Assembly: GCA_034521955.1 (NCBI GenBank)
Contig: JAXHLT010000001.1
Span: forward strand, 434,001 to 498,000
DNA: 64,000 nt
Direction of reading: 5' to 3'
Source of the DNA: M55B127 sp034521955
GTDB taxonomy: Bacteria > Bacillota > Halanaerobiia > Halanaerobiales > M55B127
Position 1 is the first letter of the stretch. Each line of letters opens with the position of its first letter. Under the pieces are notes generated by a model that worked only from the letters and a program-made list of their open reading frames with translations, was not told where the DNA came from and did no database searches. Made by a program: the position numbers and the translations under genes. Of the stretch, positions 45,404-54,428 are shown in pieces.

Positions 45404-46349
45404 CTGGTAAGTTACCACCTATCATTTCAGGATACATCTCTAAAATATGCTCAAAGTAGGTGTTAGTTAATGCTCTTGACTCTTTGTCAGGATAAATATT
45501 TAAATTAACTCTACTCCAGGCTTTTTCCATAACAGGTTTAGGTATACCAAAATACTCAGATGCATCATTTATAGCTTCATTTGGATTTTCATTGTAATAC
45601 TTAACTCCTTCAATATACTTACCTGCTATTATATCAACTAAACCAGAATGTTCTTTAACAAACTGACTTGATACAAAAAGTCCTACAAATGGAATTCTTT
45701 GGTCTCCATTGTGTAATTTTCCCCATTCTTTTTGAATATCTAATGATAAATAAGTATTATCACTTTTAGCTAGTGTTGTAGTTACTAATGGTTCAGGTAG
45801 TATTATTGAATCTACTTGACCACTCATAAATATCTTAGCACCATTTGGTAGAGGTCTGTAAACTAATTCTACATCTTCAGTGCTTAATCCATTTTCTTTT
45901 AGTAAATATCTAGCTAAGAAATCTAAAGGACCTCCTTTTAAAGGTAAACTAAGTGTTTTACCCTTAAGGTCAGAAAAATCATCTGCTTTAAATCCGTTTG
46001 TTAAAAGATAATCAATTCCCCATATATTTACATTTACCAGATTTACACCTATCCCTTTATTATATATTTTTGCACCTACATTAACCCCTGTAACCATAAA
46101 TTCTATGTCATTTTTGGCAATAAGAGAAATAGCTCTTTGGTGATCAGGAGATATATTTACATTAAGATCCATAAAGTTATCTAACTCACCTGAATTTGCC
46201 ATTCTTAATAAGGGCAATGCTGCTGGAACAGGTGGGGTTTGAATTGTTATCTTACGGGGAGCAGCATTAATAATCCCACCAAATGATAAAGTCAAAGTTA
46301 ACACTAATGTCAAAACTAATAATAAACTTGTTCTTTTTAATAACTTCAT
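45384..46349 (-). CDS. NitT/TauT-type ABC transporter, substrate-binding protein
   Basis: Exported protein of ~321 residues with a signal peptide (LLKRTSLLLVLTLVLTLTLSF, shortened here) and no lipobox. The mature part begins RKITIQTPPVPAALPLL, and contains LKGKTLSLPLKGGPLDFLAR and DSIILPEPLVTT, typical of NMT1/SsuA-like binding proteins. The ATG 46347-46349 has GGAGTG upstream. It is the first gene of the ABC transporter unit. The ligand is not predictable. Confidence 0.82.
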   Translation of the reverse strand: MKLLKRTSLLLVLTLVLTLTLSFGGIINAAPRKITIQTPPVPAALPLLRMANSGELDNFMDLNVNISPDHQRAISLIAKNDIEFMVTGVNVGAKIYNKGIGVNLVNVNIWGIDYLLTNGFKADDFSDLKGKTLSLPLKGGPLDFLARYLLKENGLSTEDVELVYRPLPNGAKIFMSGQVDSIILPEPLVTTTLAKSDNTYLSLDIQKEWGKLHNGDQRIPFVGLFVSSQFVKEHSGLVDIIAGKYIEGVKYYNENPNEAINDASEYFGIPKPVMEKAWSRVNLNIYPDKESRALTNTYFEHILEMYPEMIGGNLPDEEFYY

Positions 46350-46388
46350 ATTTAACACACTCCATTAAATTAATTATTATTAAAATTA

Positions 46389-47978
46389 TTAATTTTCTAG
46401 TTGTTCATTAAATTCTTCTGCTTTTTTGTTATACTCTTCTACCTCATTATTATATTTATCAGTTTCATTTAAAACATCGATTATCTCAAAAGTTTTAAGA
46501 AGTCCAAATACAGCTAGAGCTGTATTTTTAGTTCCATCATTATCTGTGCTAAAAGCAGTAATCAAAGAACCAACTTCTCCAACCATAAATAAGGTCCCTT
46601 TAGGCCACCAACTATCTACCATAGCATGTCCAGCTGAAGGTATAATTGCTGAAGCAATTCCAACTTCAGATTTACTTTTGAAGTTAAGCAGTTGTTTTCT
46701 TTCTTTTTGTGGTTCTAAATAATTTAAACGCCAGTACAGATCGGTATTTTTAAAACTGTCATTTTGTTCTAAATAATCAACAACTCTTTTATTGTTATAA
46801 TCACGTGCAATCGGGTTTGCTCCCAGATCAATTAAATACTCAATAACACTACTGTCATTATAGTTTTGTATCGCAGTCATTAAAACTGTTTTTCCACTGA
46901 ACTTATCTCTTGATTTTACATCTGCACCGCGGTTAATTAGAAGAGAAATTACTTCAATATTTCTACCTCTTTCAACAGCTAAATATAGTGGTGTCTTCCC
47001 TGAAATATCCTCTTGATGAATAGAAGCACCTCTATTTAATAGTAAATTGATTATATCATAACTATTATATTGAACAGCATAAGCTAATGCATTTTGACCT
47101 TTATTATCGGTTATATTAAGCTGTGCTCCTTTATCTATTAAGTAGTTTATAATTCTAGTATTGTTATTATATCGGGCTGCATACATTATGGCTGTCATAC
47201 CATCTTTATCTTTTGTATTTATATTGTTTTTTTCCAGATTTAATATTTCAAGTGCTTTAACATTTTTTTGTTCTTTAGCAGCCACCATCATCGGTGTGAT
47301 ACCTTGATAATCGCTAATTTTTACTTCTGCACCAAAAAGTATAAATCTCCTTATTAAGTCATAATCCCCTTTTTCTATAATATAATATAAAGGAGTACGA
47401 CCTCTTTGATCTCTAATATTAACCCTTGCACCTGCTAACAATAATGAATCAATAATATCGGATTTTAAACCATCTTCAATTGCAAAGATTAAAGGAGTTT
47501 TTTTATCACGGTTAGCTTGATTTACATTTGCACCGTAACTTATAAGTAAGCTGACTATTTCATCATCTCTATATTTAACAGCATATATTAAAGGTGTATT
47601 TCCATTATCATTACTAATATTAACCCTTGAATTCATCCTTAATAGAATTCTTATTGTATCAGAATTGTCATTATATCTTATTGCATACATTAAGGCATTC
47701 AATCCATTATTGTCCCTACTGTTTACATAAACACCATGGTCATATAATACTATTAATGACCTATAGTTATTATTATATCTAGCGGCTGTCATCAAAGGAG
47801 TAATTCCATTTTCATCTCTTTGATTAACTTCAGCTCCGTTGTTTATAGCTTCTTCTATTTCAGCTGGTGAGCCCTCTTTACAGATTGTATAAAAATCATC
47901 AGCTTGTACTGTAAGACTTAGTCCAAATAATAAGATTAATATAACTATTATTGATACTTTATTAAAATATTTTTTCAT
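46389..47978 (-). CDS. Exported ankyrin-repeat protein
   Basis: Signal peptide (FNKVSIIVILILLFGLSLTV...QA) followed by about eleven ankyrin repeats of ~33 residues from residue ~30 to ~400, recognisable by TPLMTAARYNN, TPLIYAVKYRDD, TAIMYAARYNN and similar units. The repeats show a recurrent RYNNN motif rather than random divergence. The C-terminal ~110 residues contain a Gly/Ala-rich hydrophobic hairpin (GIASAIIPSAGHAMV, FMVGEVGSLITAF) and a coiled tail. Likely exported and membrane-anchored. Its function is unknown. Confidence 0.8.
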   Translation of the reverse strand: MKKYFNKVSIIVILILLFGLSLTVQADDFYTICKEGSPAEIEEAINNGAEVNQRDENGITPLMTAARYNNNYRSLIVLYDHGVYVNSRDNNGLNALMYAIRYNDNSDTIRILLRMNSRVNISNDNGNTPLIYAVKYRDDEIVSLLISYGANVNQANRDKKTPLIFAIEDGLKSDIIDSLLLAGARVNIRDQRGRTPLYYIIEKGDYDLIRRFILFGAEVKISDYQGITPMMVAAKEQKNVKALEILNLEKNNINTKDKDGMTAIMYAARYNNNTRIINYLIDKGAQLNITDNKGQNALAYAVQYNSYDIINLLLNRGASIHQEDISGKTPLYLAVERGRNIEVISLLINRGADVKSRDKFSGKTVLMTAIQNYNDSSVIEYLIDLGANPIARDYNNKRVVDYLEQNDSFKNTDLYWRLNYLEPQKERKQLLNFKSKSEVGIASAIIPSAGHAMVDSWWPKGTLFMVGEVGSLITAFSTDNDGTKNTALAVFGLLKTFEIIDVLNETDKYNNEVEEYNKKAEEFNEQLEN

Positions 47979-47996
47979 CATTTCCACCTCTTCTGA

Positions 47997-48936
47997 TTAA
48001 CCCCTTAGAAGTCCTTGAATAATAATATCAGAAGCTTCTTCTTCATCAAGCCCTCTAGCCATTAAAGTCTGCAGTTGGTCACTGTCAACACTACCTATAG
48101 CAGCTTCATGAGTTATCTTTGCTTCAGGGATGTCTAACTTCTACTATTGGTACTGCTCTTGCTACTGCATTATCTTTGATAATTTCTGTACAGTCCACAT
48201 GACCCTTAGCATCTGCTGCACTTGCAGTAAGTTCATTAAATATTTCAGCCTTAGCATTATCCTTCATCGCTATTTTTGAATCAAGCAAGCCTCTTGCATT
48301 TTGACCATTTAGATGAGCCGCTTCCCTTATATTTACTATATCATCAGCATAGCCACTAATTCGTGCCAGCATTTCTACCTTTGCATCTTCTGCAACTTCT
48401 GCTTCATAATCAAATTCAATTTTACCTACTCTGCCTTTTCTGAGAGTAAACAAGGTAAGTAGTTCACTGTTTTTATCCATTATTATATCCGATTTTGCAA
48501 TAACTTCTACTCCACCTGTATCACCATGGAAATGATTTTCTTCATATTCATATTTAGCATTTTCAGCTAAATGAATCTCAGCTTCCATTACATGTTTAAC
48601 CTTTGTGGCATTAGGAAAAACACAGTCCGCCATTACTTTTATCTGTGCATCTTTTTTAACTTCTACATCCATAACTATTTTTTGCAAACCTTCTTTAGGT
48701 AAAACTCCAAAACACATATGAAGCGGTTTTTCAATCTTATATCCTTCTTGGACAACTAACTTCACATCAACAGTACTATCATCTATTTTTTTTGCATCCA
48801 TTTTAATGCCTTCTACTTCATGTTTGCCTAAAACACGATCCTGTTCTAATACCATATGAGGTGTATCGCTGTCAGAAAAGATATCTTCTCCACCTGCATC
48901 CTTATATGCATCAACCATCATTTTATAATCATTCAT
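47997..48936 (-). pseudogene. SufB/SufD-like Fe-S cluster scaffold protein, frameshifted near the 3' end
   Basis: The ATG at 48934-48936 (AGGAGG upstream) opens a ~270-codon SufB/D core (beta-helix repeats such as VMDVEVKKDAQIKVMADCVF, cut at VMDVEVKK and IKVMADC). The frame stops at 48124 after VEVRHP, but EAKITHEAAIGSVDSDQLQ and ARGLDEEEASDIIIQG continue in the next frame to a stop at 47997. Deleting one C of CCC near 48130 restores a ~312-residue protein with the conserved C terminus. It is short, like the minimal SufB partners of anaerobes. Confidence 0.83.
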
Positions 48937-49687
48937 TGAACAACACCTCCTGATGTTCTTCTGGATTTTCATCTTCACAAGGTGTACACTCAAACTTGAA
49001 GTATTCGCTCACCTGTTTAGGATCACCGACATTAAATACTTCTCCGTGACAAATCAAGGCTGCCTTGTCAGCAACATCCAGCATTTCATCAGAGTGAGTG
49101 ATTAACAATACTCCAATATTTTCTTTTCTAAAGTCTTCTATAACAGTTCTTATATTATTTAATGCTACAACATCTACACCTGAATCTGGTTCATCTAATA
49201 TAACTAAATCCGGTTTCATAAGTAATATTGAAGCTATTTCAATTCTTTTTCTTTCTCCACCACTTAATGTTTCATCAACTTTTCTATTCAAATATTTTTT
49301 TGGTACTATAGCTACTTCATTTAAAGCCCACTTAATATCTTCTTCTGTAATATCTATATTTCTAGCTTTTGCTCCCAATGATAAAAACTCTTTTACAGTA
49401 ACTCCTTCAAAACGAGCCGGTTCCTGCCAGGCTAAGGTTATACCTCTCTTAGCTCGATCAGTTACAGATAAATTGCTTATCTCTTCACCTTTATAAATAA
49501 TGCTACCATTTTTTGTTTTATAGCCTTTTAGACCCATTAAGGTATATGCGAGAGATGACTTACCACAACCGTTTGGACCTATAACTGCAAAAACTTCGCC
49601 TCCACTAATGCTTAGATTAATATTTTTAAGAATTTGTTCTTTATCCAATGTTAAATCCAAATTTTTTATTTCTAATAAATTCTGCAT
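48929..49687 (-). CDS. sufC: SufC-type ATPase of Fe-S cluster assembly
   Basis: ABC ATPase of 252 residues with Walker A GPNGCGKSSLAY near residue 38, LSGGERKRIEIAS signature and LVILDEPDSGVD Walker B, all in the SufC-specific form. It drives the SufB scaffold encoded next, with which it overlaps by 8 bases. No SufS, SufU or SufD gene is adjacent, so this is a minimal two-gene SUF system. Confidence 0.92.
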   Translation of the reverse strand: MQNLLEIKNLDLTLDKEQILKNINLSISGGEVFAVIGPNGCGKSSLAYTLMGLKGYKTKNGSIIYKGEEISNLSVTDRAKRGITLAWQEPARFEGVTVKEFLSLGAKARNIDITEEDIKWALNEVAIVPKKYLNRKVDETLSGGERKRIEIASILLMKPDLVILDEPDSGVDVVALNNIRTVIEDFRKENIGVLLITHSDEMLDVADKAALICHGEVFNVGDPKQVSEYFKFECTPCEDENPEEHQEVLFNE

Positions 49688-49720
49688 CTTTGTATTTACC
49701 TCCCTTGTTCACTAAGACTA

Positions 49721-49749
49721 ATTATATTACAAAGTGAAAAAAAGTGCAA
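49721..49749 (-). promoter_or_regulatory. Promoter of the sufC-sufB unit
   Basis: Minus-strand consensus TATAAT (49721-49726) sits 17 bases after TTGCAC (49744-49749), about 33 bases before the sufC ATG. The -35 match is weak. Confidence 0.5.
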
Positions 49750-49757
49750 TTAATATC

Positions 49758-49783
49758 AAAAAGCCGGATTTCACTCCGACTTT
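49758..49783 (-). terminator. Rho-independent terminator of the GGDEF gene
   Basis: Nine-pair stem (49760-49768 with 49775-49783, one G-U) with a six-base loop followed on the minus strand by TTTTT, 28 bases after the stop codon. Confidence 0.8.
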
Positions 49784-49810
49784 ATTAACTTAACCGTATT
49801 AACATGTGTT

Positions 49811-51340
49811 TTAGAACATCTCTAAAAGTTTATCAAGCCTATATACTTCACTTTTATTAAGTTCATTGTTTTCCATCTTCTCTTTGATCATATCTATTAA
49901 AGGATTGGATTTTTCACTATGAATTTGATTTTTATTTTTATACATTTTGTAGTCTGCCTTTTCTATTAAGGTATCAATTGGGGTTTTTATATTTTCGTTT
50001 TTGGTTGCACTCCCTAGTGACATTGAAATAGGACGATTTGAATTATAAGTCTTTTTTACCTCATTAATTATTCTCTCGATTATTTTTTCGGCATCTATAA
50101 TGGCAGTGTTGGGAAGTAAAATTAAAAATTCATCTCCACCCCATCTGCCTAATATATCTTCTTTTCTCATACATCGTTTTAATAGATCAGCAGTTTTTAT
50201 AATATATTGATCTCCTTCATCATGACCAAAAACATCATTGACTAACTTAAGTCCATTTAAATCACAGATTATTACACTAATCGGCTGCTGTCTTTTAGTA
50301 TCAAGCCTTTTTATCTCTTCATGTAAGTAGTTTCTATTATATAAACCTGTCAAATTATCATGGAATCCTAAGTATGTTATTCTTTTTTCATAGTCAATTC
50401 TCTTTAAAGCTGAATTTGTATGAGCAATTAATAGTTCTACTAATTCAAGGTCTTCTCTTGTAAATTCATTAATTTTAGTTGATACAGCCTGGAAAATACC
50501 TAATTCACCAATTGGTATAGTTATAGCTGAATGGTATTTATCACTTGTTGGTTTAGCAAATTCTAATTTTTGTATATCACCTGTTAGGTGTGAACTTTTA
50601 TTATTATAAACATGTGTTGCTAAACTCTGCACTTTTAAATCTGTTGATATAGAATCTCCTTTTTGGAGGCTTCGGGAAGTAGCCTTTACTACCAATTTAT
50701 CTCCCTCAACAATGTCTAGAGTACAGAGATCAAAATCTAATATGTTTTCAGCAGCTTTAATAGTTAGATTATATACTTCTTTTTGTGTTTTTACTTCTTT
50801 CATCTTTAAAGCTGTCTTATGGAGATCTTTAATTTTTCGCCTGCTTTTTCTAAGCATTGTTGATATATTTAGTTCATCTAAATCGGCTTCAATAAAAATG
50901 ATGTGTTTACCAACTAGACCTCCCTTTTTATCAATCGGAAGATTAATTAATTTATACTTTTTTTCTCCAAAGTTACTAGTTGATATTTCAATTTCACCTT
51001 TATATACTTGTCCAGATTCGCTTTTTTGTTTTAAATAATTAGTTTTACTTTCTGATTCATTAATATCTATAATATTTTTTATGTTTTTGTTTAACACATT
51101 TTCTAAATTTAAATCAAATTCATCTAAAAAAGCTCTATTAACTTTTTTGATACTATCTTTTTGATTAACTATAACCATTGGATATGTAAATTTATCAAAC
51201 AATGCTTCATAATTAATCTTAATCCCTTTCGATTTCTCTATTCTCTTTTCTTTTTTATATTTACCTTTTAGCCAATAAAATAAATATATAAGTGCAACTA
51301 CTAATATTATGTTAATAATTATGTCTACCATCTGCAGCAA
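49811..51340 (-). CDS. PAS-GAF-GGDEF diguanylate cyclase
   Basis: Protein of 509 residues: one N-terminal membrane helix (DIIINIILVVALIYLFYWL), a PAS domain (~45-160), a coiled segment, a GAF domain (~185-320) and a GGDEF domain with FHDNLTGLYNRNYLHEE, CDLNGLKLVNDVFGHDEGD, an RKED inhibitory site and GRWGGDEF. A C-terminal helical extension (~40 residues) follows. It should make cyclic di-GMP in response to a ligand bound to GAF or PAS. It is monocistronic. Confidence 0.9.
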   Translation of the reverse strand: MLQMVDIIINIILVVALIYLFYWLKGKYKKEKRIEKSKGIKINYEALFDKFTYPMVIVNQKDSIKKVNRAFLDEFDLNLENVLNKNIKNIIDINESESKTNYLKQKSESGQVYKGEIEISTSNFGEKKYKLINLPIDKKGGLVGKHIIFIEADLDELNISTMLRKSRRKIKDLHKTALKMKEVKTQKEVYNLTIKAAENILDFDLCTLDIVEGDKLVVKATSRSLQKGDSISTDLKVQSLATHVYNNKSSHLTGDIQKLEFAKPTSDKYHSAITIPIGELGIFQAVSTKINEFTREDLELVELLIAHTNSALKRIDYEKRITYLGFHDNLTGLYNRNYLHEEIKRLDTKRQQPISVIICDLNGLKLVNDVFGHDEGDQYIIKTADLLKRCMRKEDILGRWGGDEFLILLPNTAIIDAEKIIERIINEVKKTYNSNRPISMSLGSATKNENIKTPIDTLIEKADYKMYKNKNQIHSEKSNPLIDMIKEKMENNELNKSEVYRLDKLLEMF

Positions 51341-52033
51341 TCCTTTCTTCTTTTACAATTCTCTACTACTTCAACTACTAAATCTGCAATTTTTCAATCA
51401 ACTGTTTTGATTTTTTAAAATAATTTCTTTCCTGGCTTTATCAAAACTTAAAAATCTCTATATACTTATTTTTATATCTTATAGCATCCTAGGTATCAGC
51501 TCTTGCAATAATTCTTAAAACTAAGATGCAAAAATCTTTAGAACCTCTTCACATTATTTTTTATCTAATAGTTTTACAAGTTTATATAATATACCTAAAG
51601 TTTACGGCATCAATTATACTTCATTAGAATATGTATTAAAAATATTTAACAGTCTTTATAATTATAATACAAAAAAGTTTAGATGACAAATATATTTGAG
51701 TATATAATCTTGAAAAAATATTGTAAAACAATATTTATAAAAGAAGACTCCCTTTCTATGTTCTGTTTGAATACAAACATTTTTTAAAAAAGAGAGCCCT
51801 CTTTCTATAGTCTATTCTATTTTTTAAAAAGTTGTTTACAATACAAAAAGGTTGTTATCATTTCTTATCATATTAAAAGTCAAAATCGATCAAATTCATT
51901 ATCTATTTTATGTAAATGGGTACTTTGCTCTTATATTTTAAACTTCAAAAAATTTCAATAATTACAATCTATAATAAACTAGGAATGATATAACATTTTT
52001 TCAGCAATTTATAGATATATAGTTTTAAACAAA
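51341..52033. other. Gene-free A+T-rich stretch with two imperfect direct repeats
   Basis: No coding frame, RNA gene or clear terminator is visible. Around 51741-51835 two ~45-base units resemble each other (each has CTTTCTAT near its start and ATTTTTTAAAAA at its end). They could be the leftover of a terminator duplication or a decayed element. Confidence 0.35.
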
Positions 52034-53251
52034 TTAATCAAGATTCTCATATAAATATTCTCTTGTTAATGGGCGATTATTATTTAAGCCCTTTGAAAAT
52101 AACAATTGATGAACACCAAGACCTGTATGACGGAAAGAAACTGTACAACCCACTAGAAATAATCTCCACATACGTACAAACTTTTCATCATACATCTTTT
52201 TTACTTGATCTGTAACCTCTTCAAAGTTCTCTGCCCAGTGTTCAGTAGTATAGGCATAATGCATACGCAGACTTTCTGCATCAAGAAGATGAAAAGAATA
52301 TTCTGGTAGTTCCCAAACAACCTCCCTTAGTGATGGTATATAACCCCAGGGAAAAATGTATTTTTGTAACCAGGGATTAGTTGGAGTTTCTGTTGGATGA
52401 GTTAATGTATGTAGCAGTGAAAGCCCACCTTTTTGCAGCATATTATTAACAGCTGTAAAGTATTCAGAAAAATGCTCTTTACCTACATGTTCAAACATTC
52501 CGACACTAACAATTTTATCAAAAACAGGTTCTTCTTCAGCCAACTCCCTGTAATCAATTAATCTAACTTCAACCTTATCTTCTAACCCTTCTTCTTTAAT
52601 TCGTTTTTTGGTTTCCTCAAACTGTTCTTGACTTAGGGTTATACCTAGAGCTTGTACATTATACTGTTTAACTGCTCTAATTATCAACCAACCCCAACCA
52701 CATCCAATATCCAATAGTTTTTCGCCTTCTTTAAGATTCAATTTTTTTAAGGTATGATCAATTTTTTGTAACTGAGCTTTTTTTAACGAATCATTTTTTG
52801 AACGGAAATAGGCGCAAGAATAAATCATTGTTTCATCTAACCATAATCGGAAAAAATCATTACCCAGATCATAGTGATCCTGTACTCCTTTTTCTTGTTC
52901 TTTACGACTAGCATTTTTCTGCCAGTTCCAGAACTTATTAATCAAACTCTCTGATTCAGCCTCTTTTAAATTCGATTGATTCTTTATTGCCAAGTGAAAA
53001 ACATCTTGTAGGTCACCCTCAAAATCAATTTTACCTTCCATATAAGCCTCACCTAACTTGACCTGTGGATTAGTCATGATTTCGGTTAAATTCAACTTTT
53101 CTCTAATAAATAAATGAAATAATGTGGCTTTTTTATCTTTGGATTGGCTATCTTTAATACCATAGGTTTCCGTTTCTCCATCCCAGAAGGTTACAGTAAA
53201 TCGCTCTCCTTTTAATCTTTTAAAAAAAGATTTTAAAACCTTTTTTTGCAT
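52034..53251 (-). CDS. cfa: Cyclopropane-fatty-acyl-phospholipid synthase
   Basis: Protein of 405 residues. The N-terminal lipid-binding region (about 1-100) is followed by a SAM methyltransferase domain with DHYDLGNDFFRLWLDE, LLDIGCGWGWLIIRAV near residue 180, and SVGMFEHVGKEH. The C-terminal FRHTGLGVHQLLFSKG is typical. It methylenates double bonds of membrane phospholipids, a common stress adaptation. It is flanked by gaps on both sides and so is probably monocistronic. Confidence 0.92.
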   Translation of the reverse strand: MQKKVLKSFFKRLKGERFTVTFWDGETETYGIKDSQSKDKKATLFHLFIREKLNLTEIMTNPQVKLGEAYMEGKIDFEGDLQDVFHLAIKNQSNLKEAESESLINKFWNWQKNASRKEQEKGVQDHYDLGNDFFRLWLDETMIYSCAYFRSKNDSLKKAQLQKIDHTLKKLNLKEGEKLLDIGCGWGWLIIRAVKQYNVQALGITLSQEQFEETKKRIKEEGLEDKVEVRLIDYRELAEEEPVFDKIVSVGMFEHVGKEHFSEYFTAVNNMLQKGGLSLLHTLTHPTETPTNPWLQKYIFPWGYIPSLREVVWELPEYSFHLLDAESLRMHYAYTTEHWAENFEEVTDQVKKMYDEKFVRMWRLFLVGCTVSFRHTGLGVHQLLFSKGLNNNRPLTREYLYENLD

Positions 53252-53535
53252 GATTTATACCTCCTTATTTTATTTTGCCCCTTACAATACTCCCGTACTT
53301 TTTTGCAAATCCTTCTGTAGTTAAACCAGCTATAAAGAAAAACCCCACTTTATATTTTATTAAACAACAAAAAAATAAGAAACAAAATTAACCACAGTTT
53401 GTCTTATTTAACTCAACTTTCTAAGATTACATATCATAACTTTCTGTAATTAAAATATTACTCCAGTAACAATTTGTCAATACAGCTAATCACCAGAATA
53501 ATCTCTAAGTGCTTAAACCTTTATATAAGTTGATT

Positions 53536-54255
53536 TTATAGTGAAGACTTGACATTTTCAACCATCATTTTGAATGCATTCAAAAAACAAGGTTGCTTAT
53601 TAATTAAATCTTCAGGATGCCATTGAACACCCAGTATAAATTTTTTGTCTACTGCTTCTACCGCTTCGATTACTCCTTCTTCAGCAGTGGCAACTGCCCT
53701 CAAAGAAGGTGCTAATTTTTTAATAGCCTGATGATGAAAAGAATTTACTTCTATTCTTTCTGAACAGAGAACATCATATAACTTACTCTGTTTTTTTAAA
53801 TTTACTATATGCCGAGTATAACTTTCCCCCTTTGGCCAGTGAGGTATTTTTTTACCCAGATATTTATTTATATCCTGATATAAGCTACCACCCAAAGCCA
53901 CATTGATCAACTGCATTCCTCGGCAAATACCAAAGATAGGCATATTCTTTTTATAAGCCTGATTAAACAGTTCAATTTCCCATTTATCCCTTAAAGAATT
54001 AATATTTTTTATATCTTCAGATTTTTCTCCATAATATAGAGGTGATACATCAGCTCCCCCACTTAAAACTAGTCCATCAATTAAGTCAATGTAGGTTTCT
54101 GCTTTGTTTTCATCGTCAAGTTGAGGAATTAATAACGGTCTTCCCCCGGCTTCAGAAATCGCATTAATATAACTACACCTTACTTTCCCGTAATTTCCTC
54201 TATCTTCTTTTCCACAAAAAGTTGTTATACCTATTATAGGATTGATTTTGCTCAC
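53536..54255 (-). CDS. Class I glutamine amidotransferase-like hydrolase (gamma-glutamyl-GABA hydrolase family)
   Basis: Peptidase C26-type protein of 239 residues. The nucleophile elbow FGICRGMQLINVALGG lies near residue 110, LVLSGGADVSPLYY near residue 60, and the catalytic His-Glu pair occurs in GVQWHPED near residue 215. PuuD-type enzymes cleave gamma-glutamyl amides. No polyamine pathway gene is nearby, so the substrate is open. Confidence 0.87.
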   Translation of the reverse strand: MSKINPIIGITTFCGKEDRGNYGKVRCSYINAISEAGGRPLLIPQLDDENKAETYIDLIDGLVLSGGADVSPLYYGEKSEDIKNINSLRDKWEIELFNQAYKKNMPIFGICRGMQLINVALGGSLYQDINKYLGKKIPHWPKGESYTRHIVNLKKQSKLYDVLCSERIEVNSFHHQAIKKLAPSLRAVATAEEGVIEAVEAVDKKFILGVQWHPEDLINKQPCFLNAFKMMVENVKSSL

Positions 54256-54428
54256 CCTTTCCTAATATCACTTTACCCACTTTTATAATATAATTAAAGT
54301 AGTCCGTGAACTTTCTGTAATTTTTGTTCTTTAGTACCAAAGGTTAAATTAAATAACTCTCTTTTCAATCTCTTCAAAAAAGAGTTTGAAACTTCTTCAA
54401 AATGGTATTTACCTACTCGTTTTACACC

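Noticed and set aside
51741..51835. CRISPR-like array
   Set aside because: Only two imperfect A+T-rich units, no spacers of even length and no cas genes.
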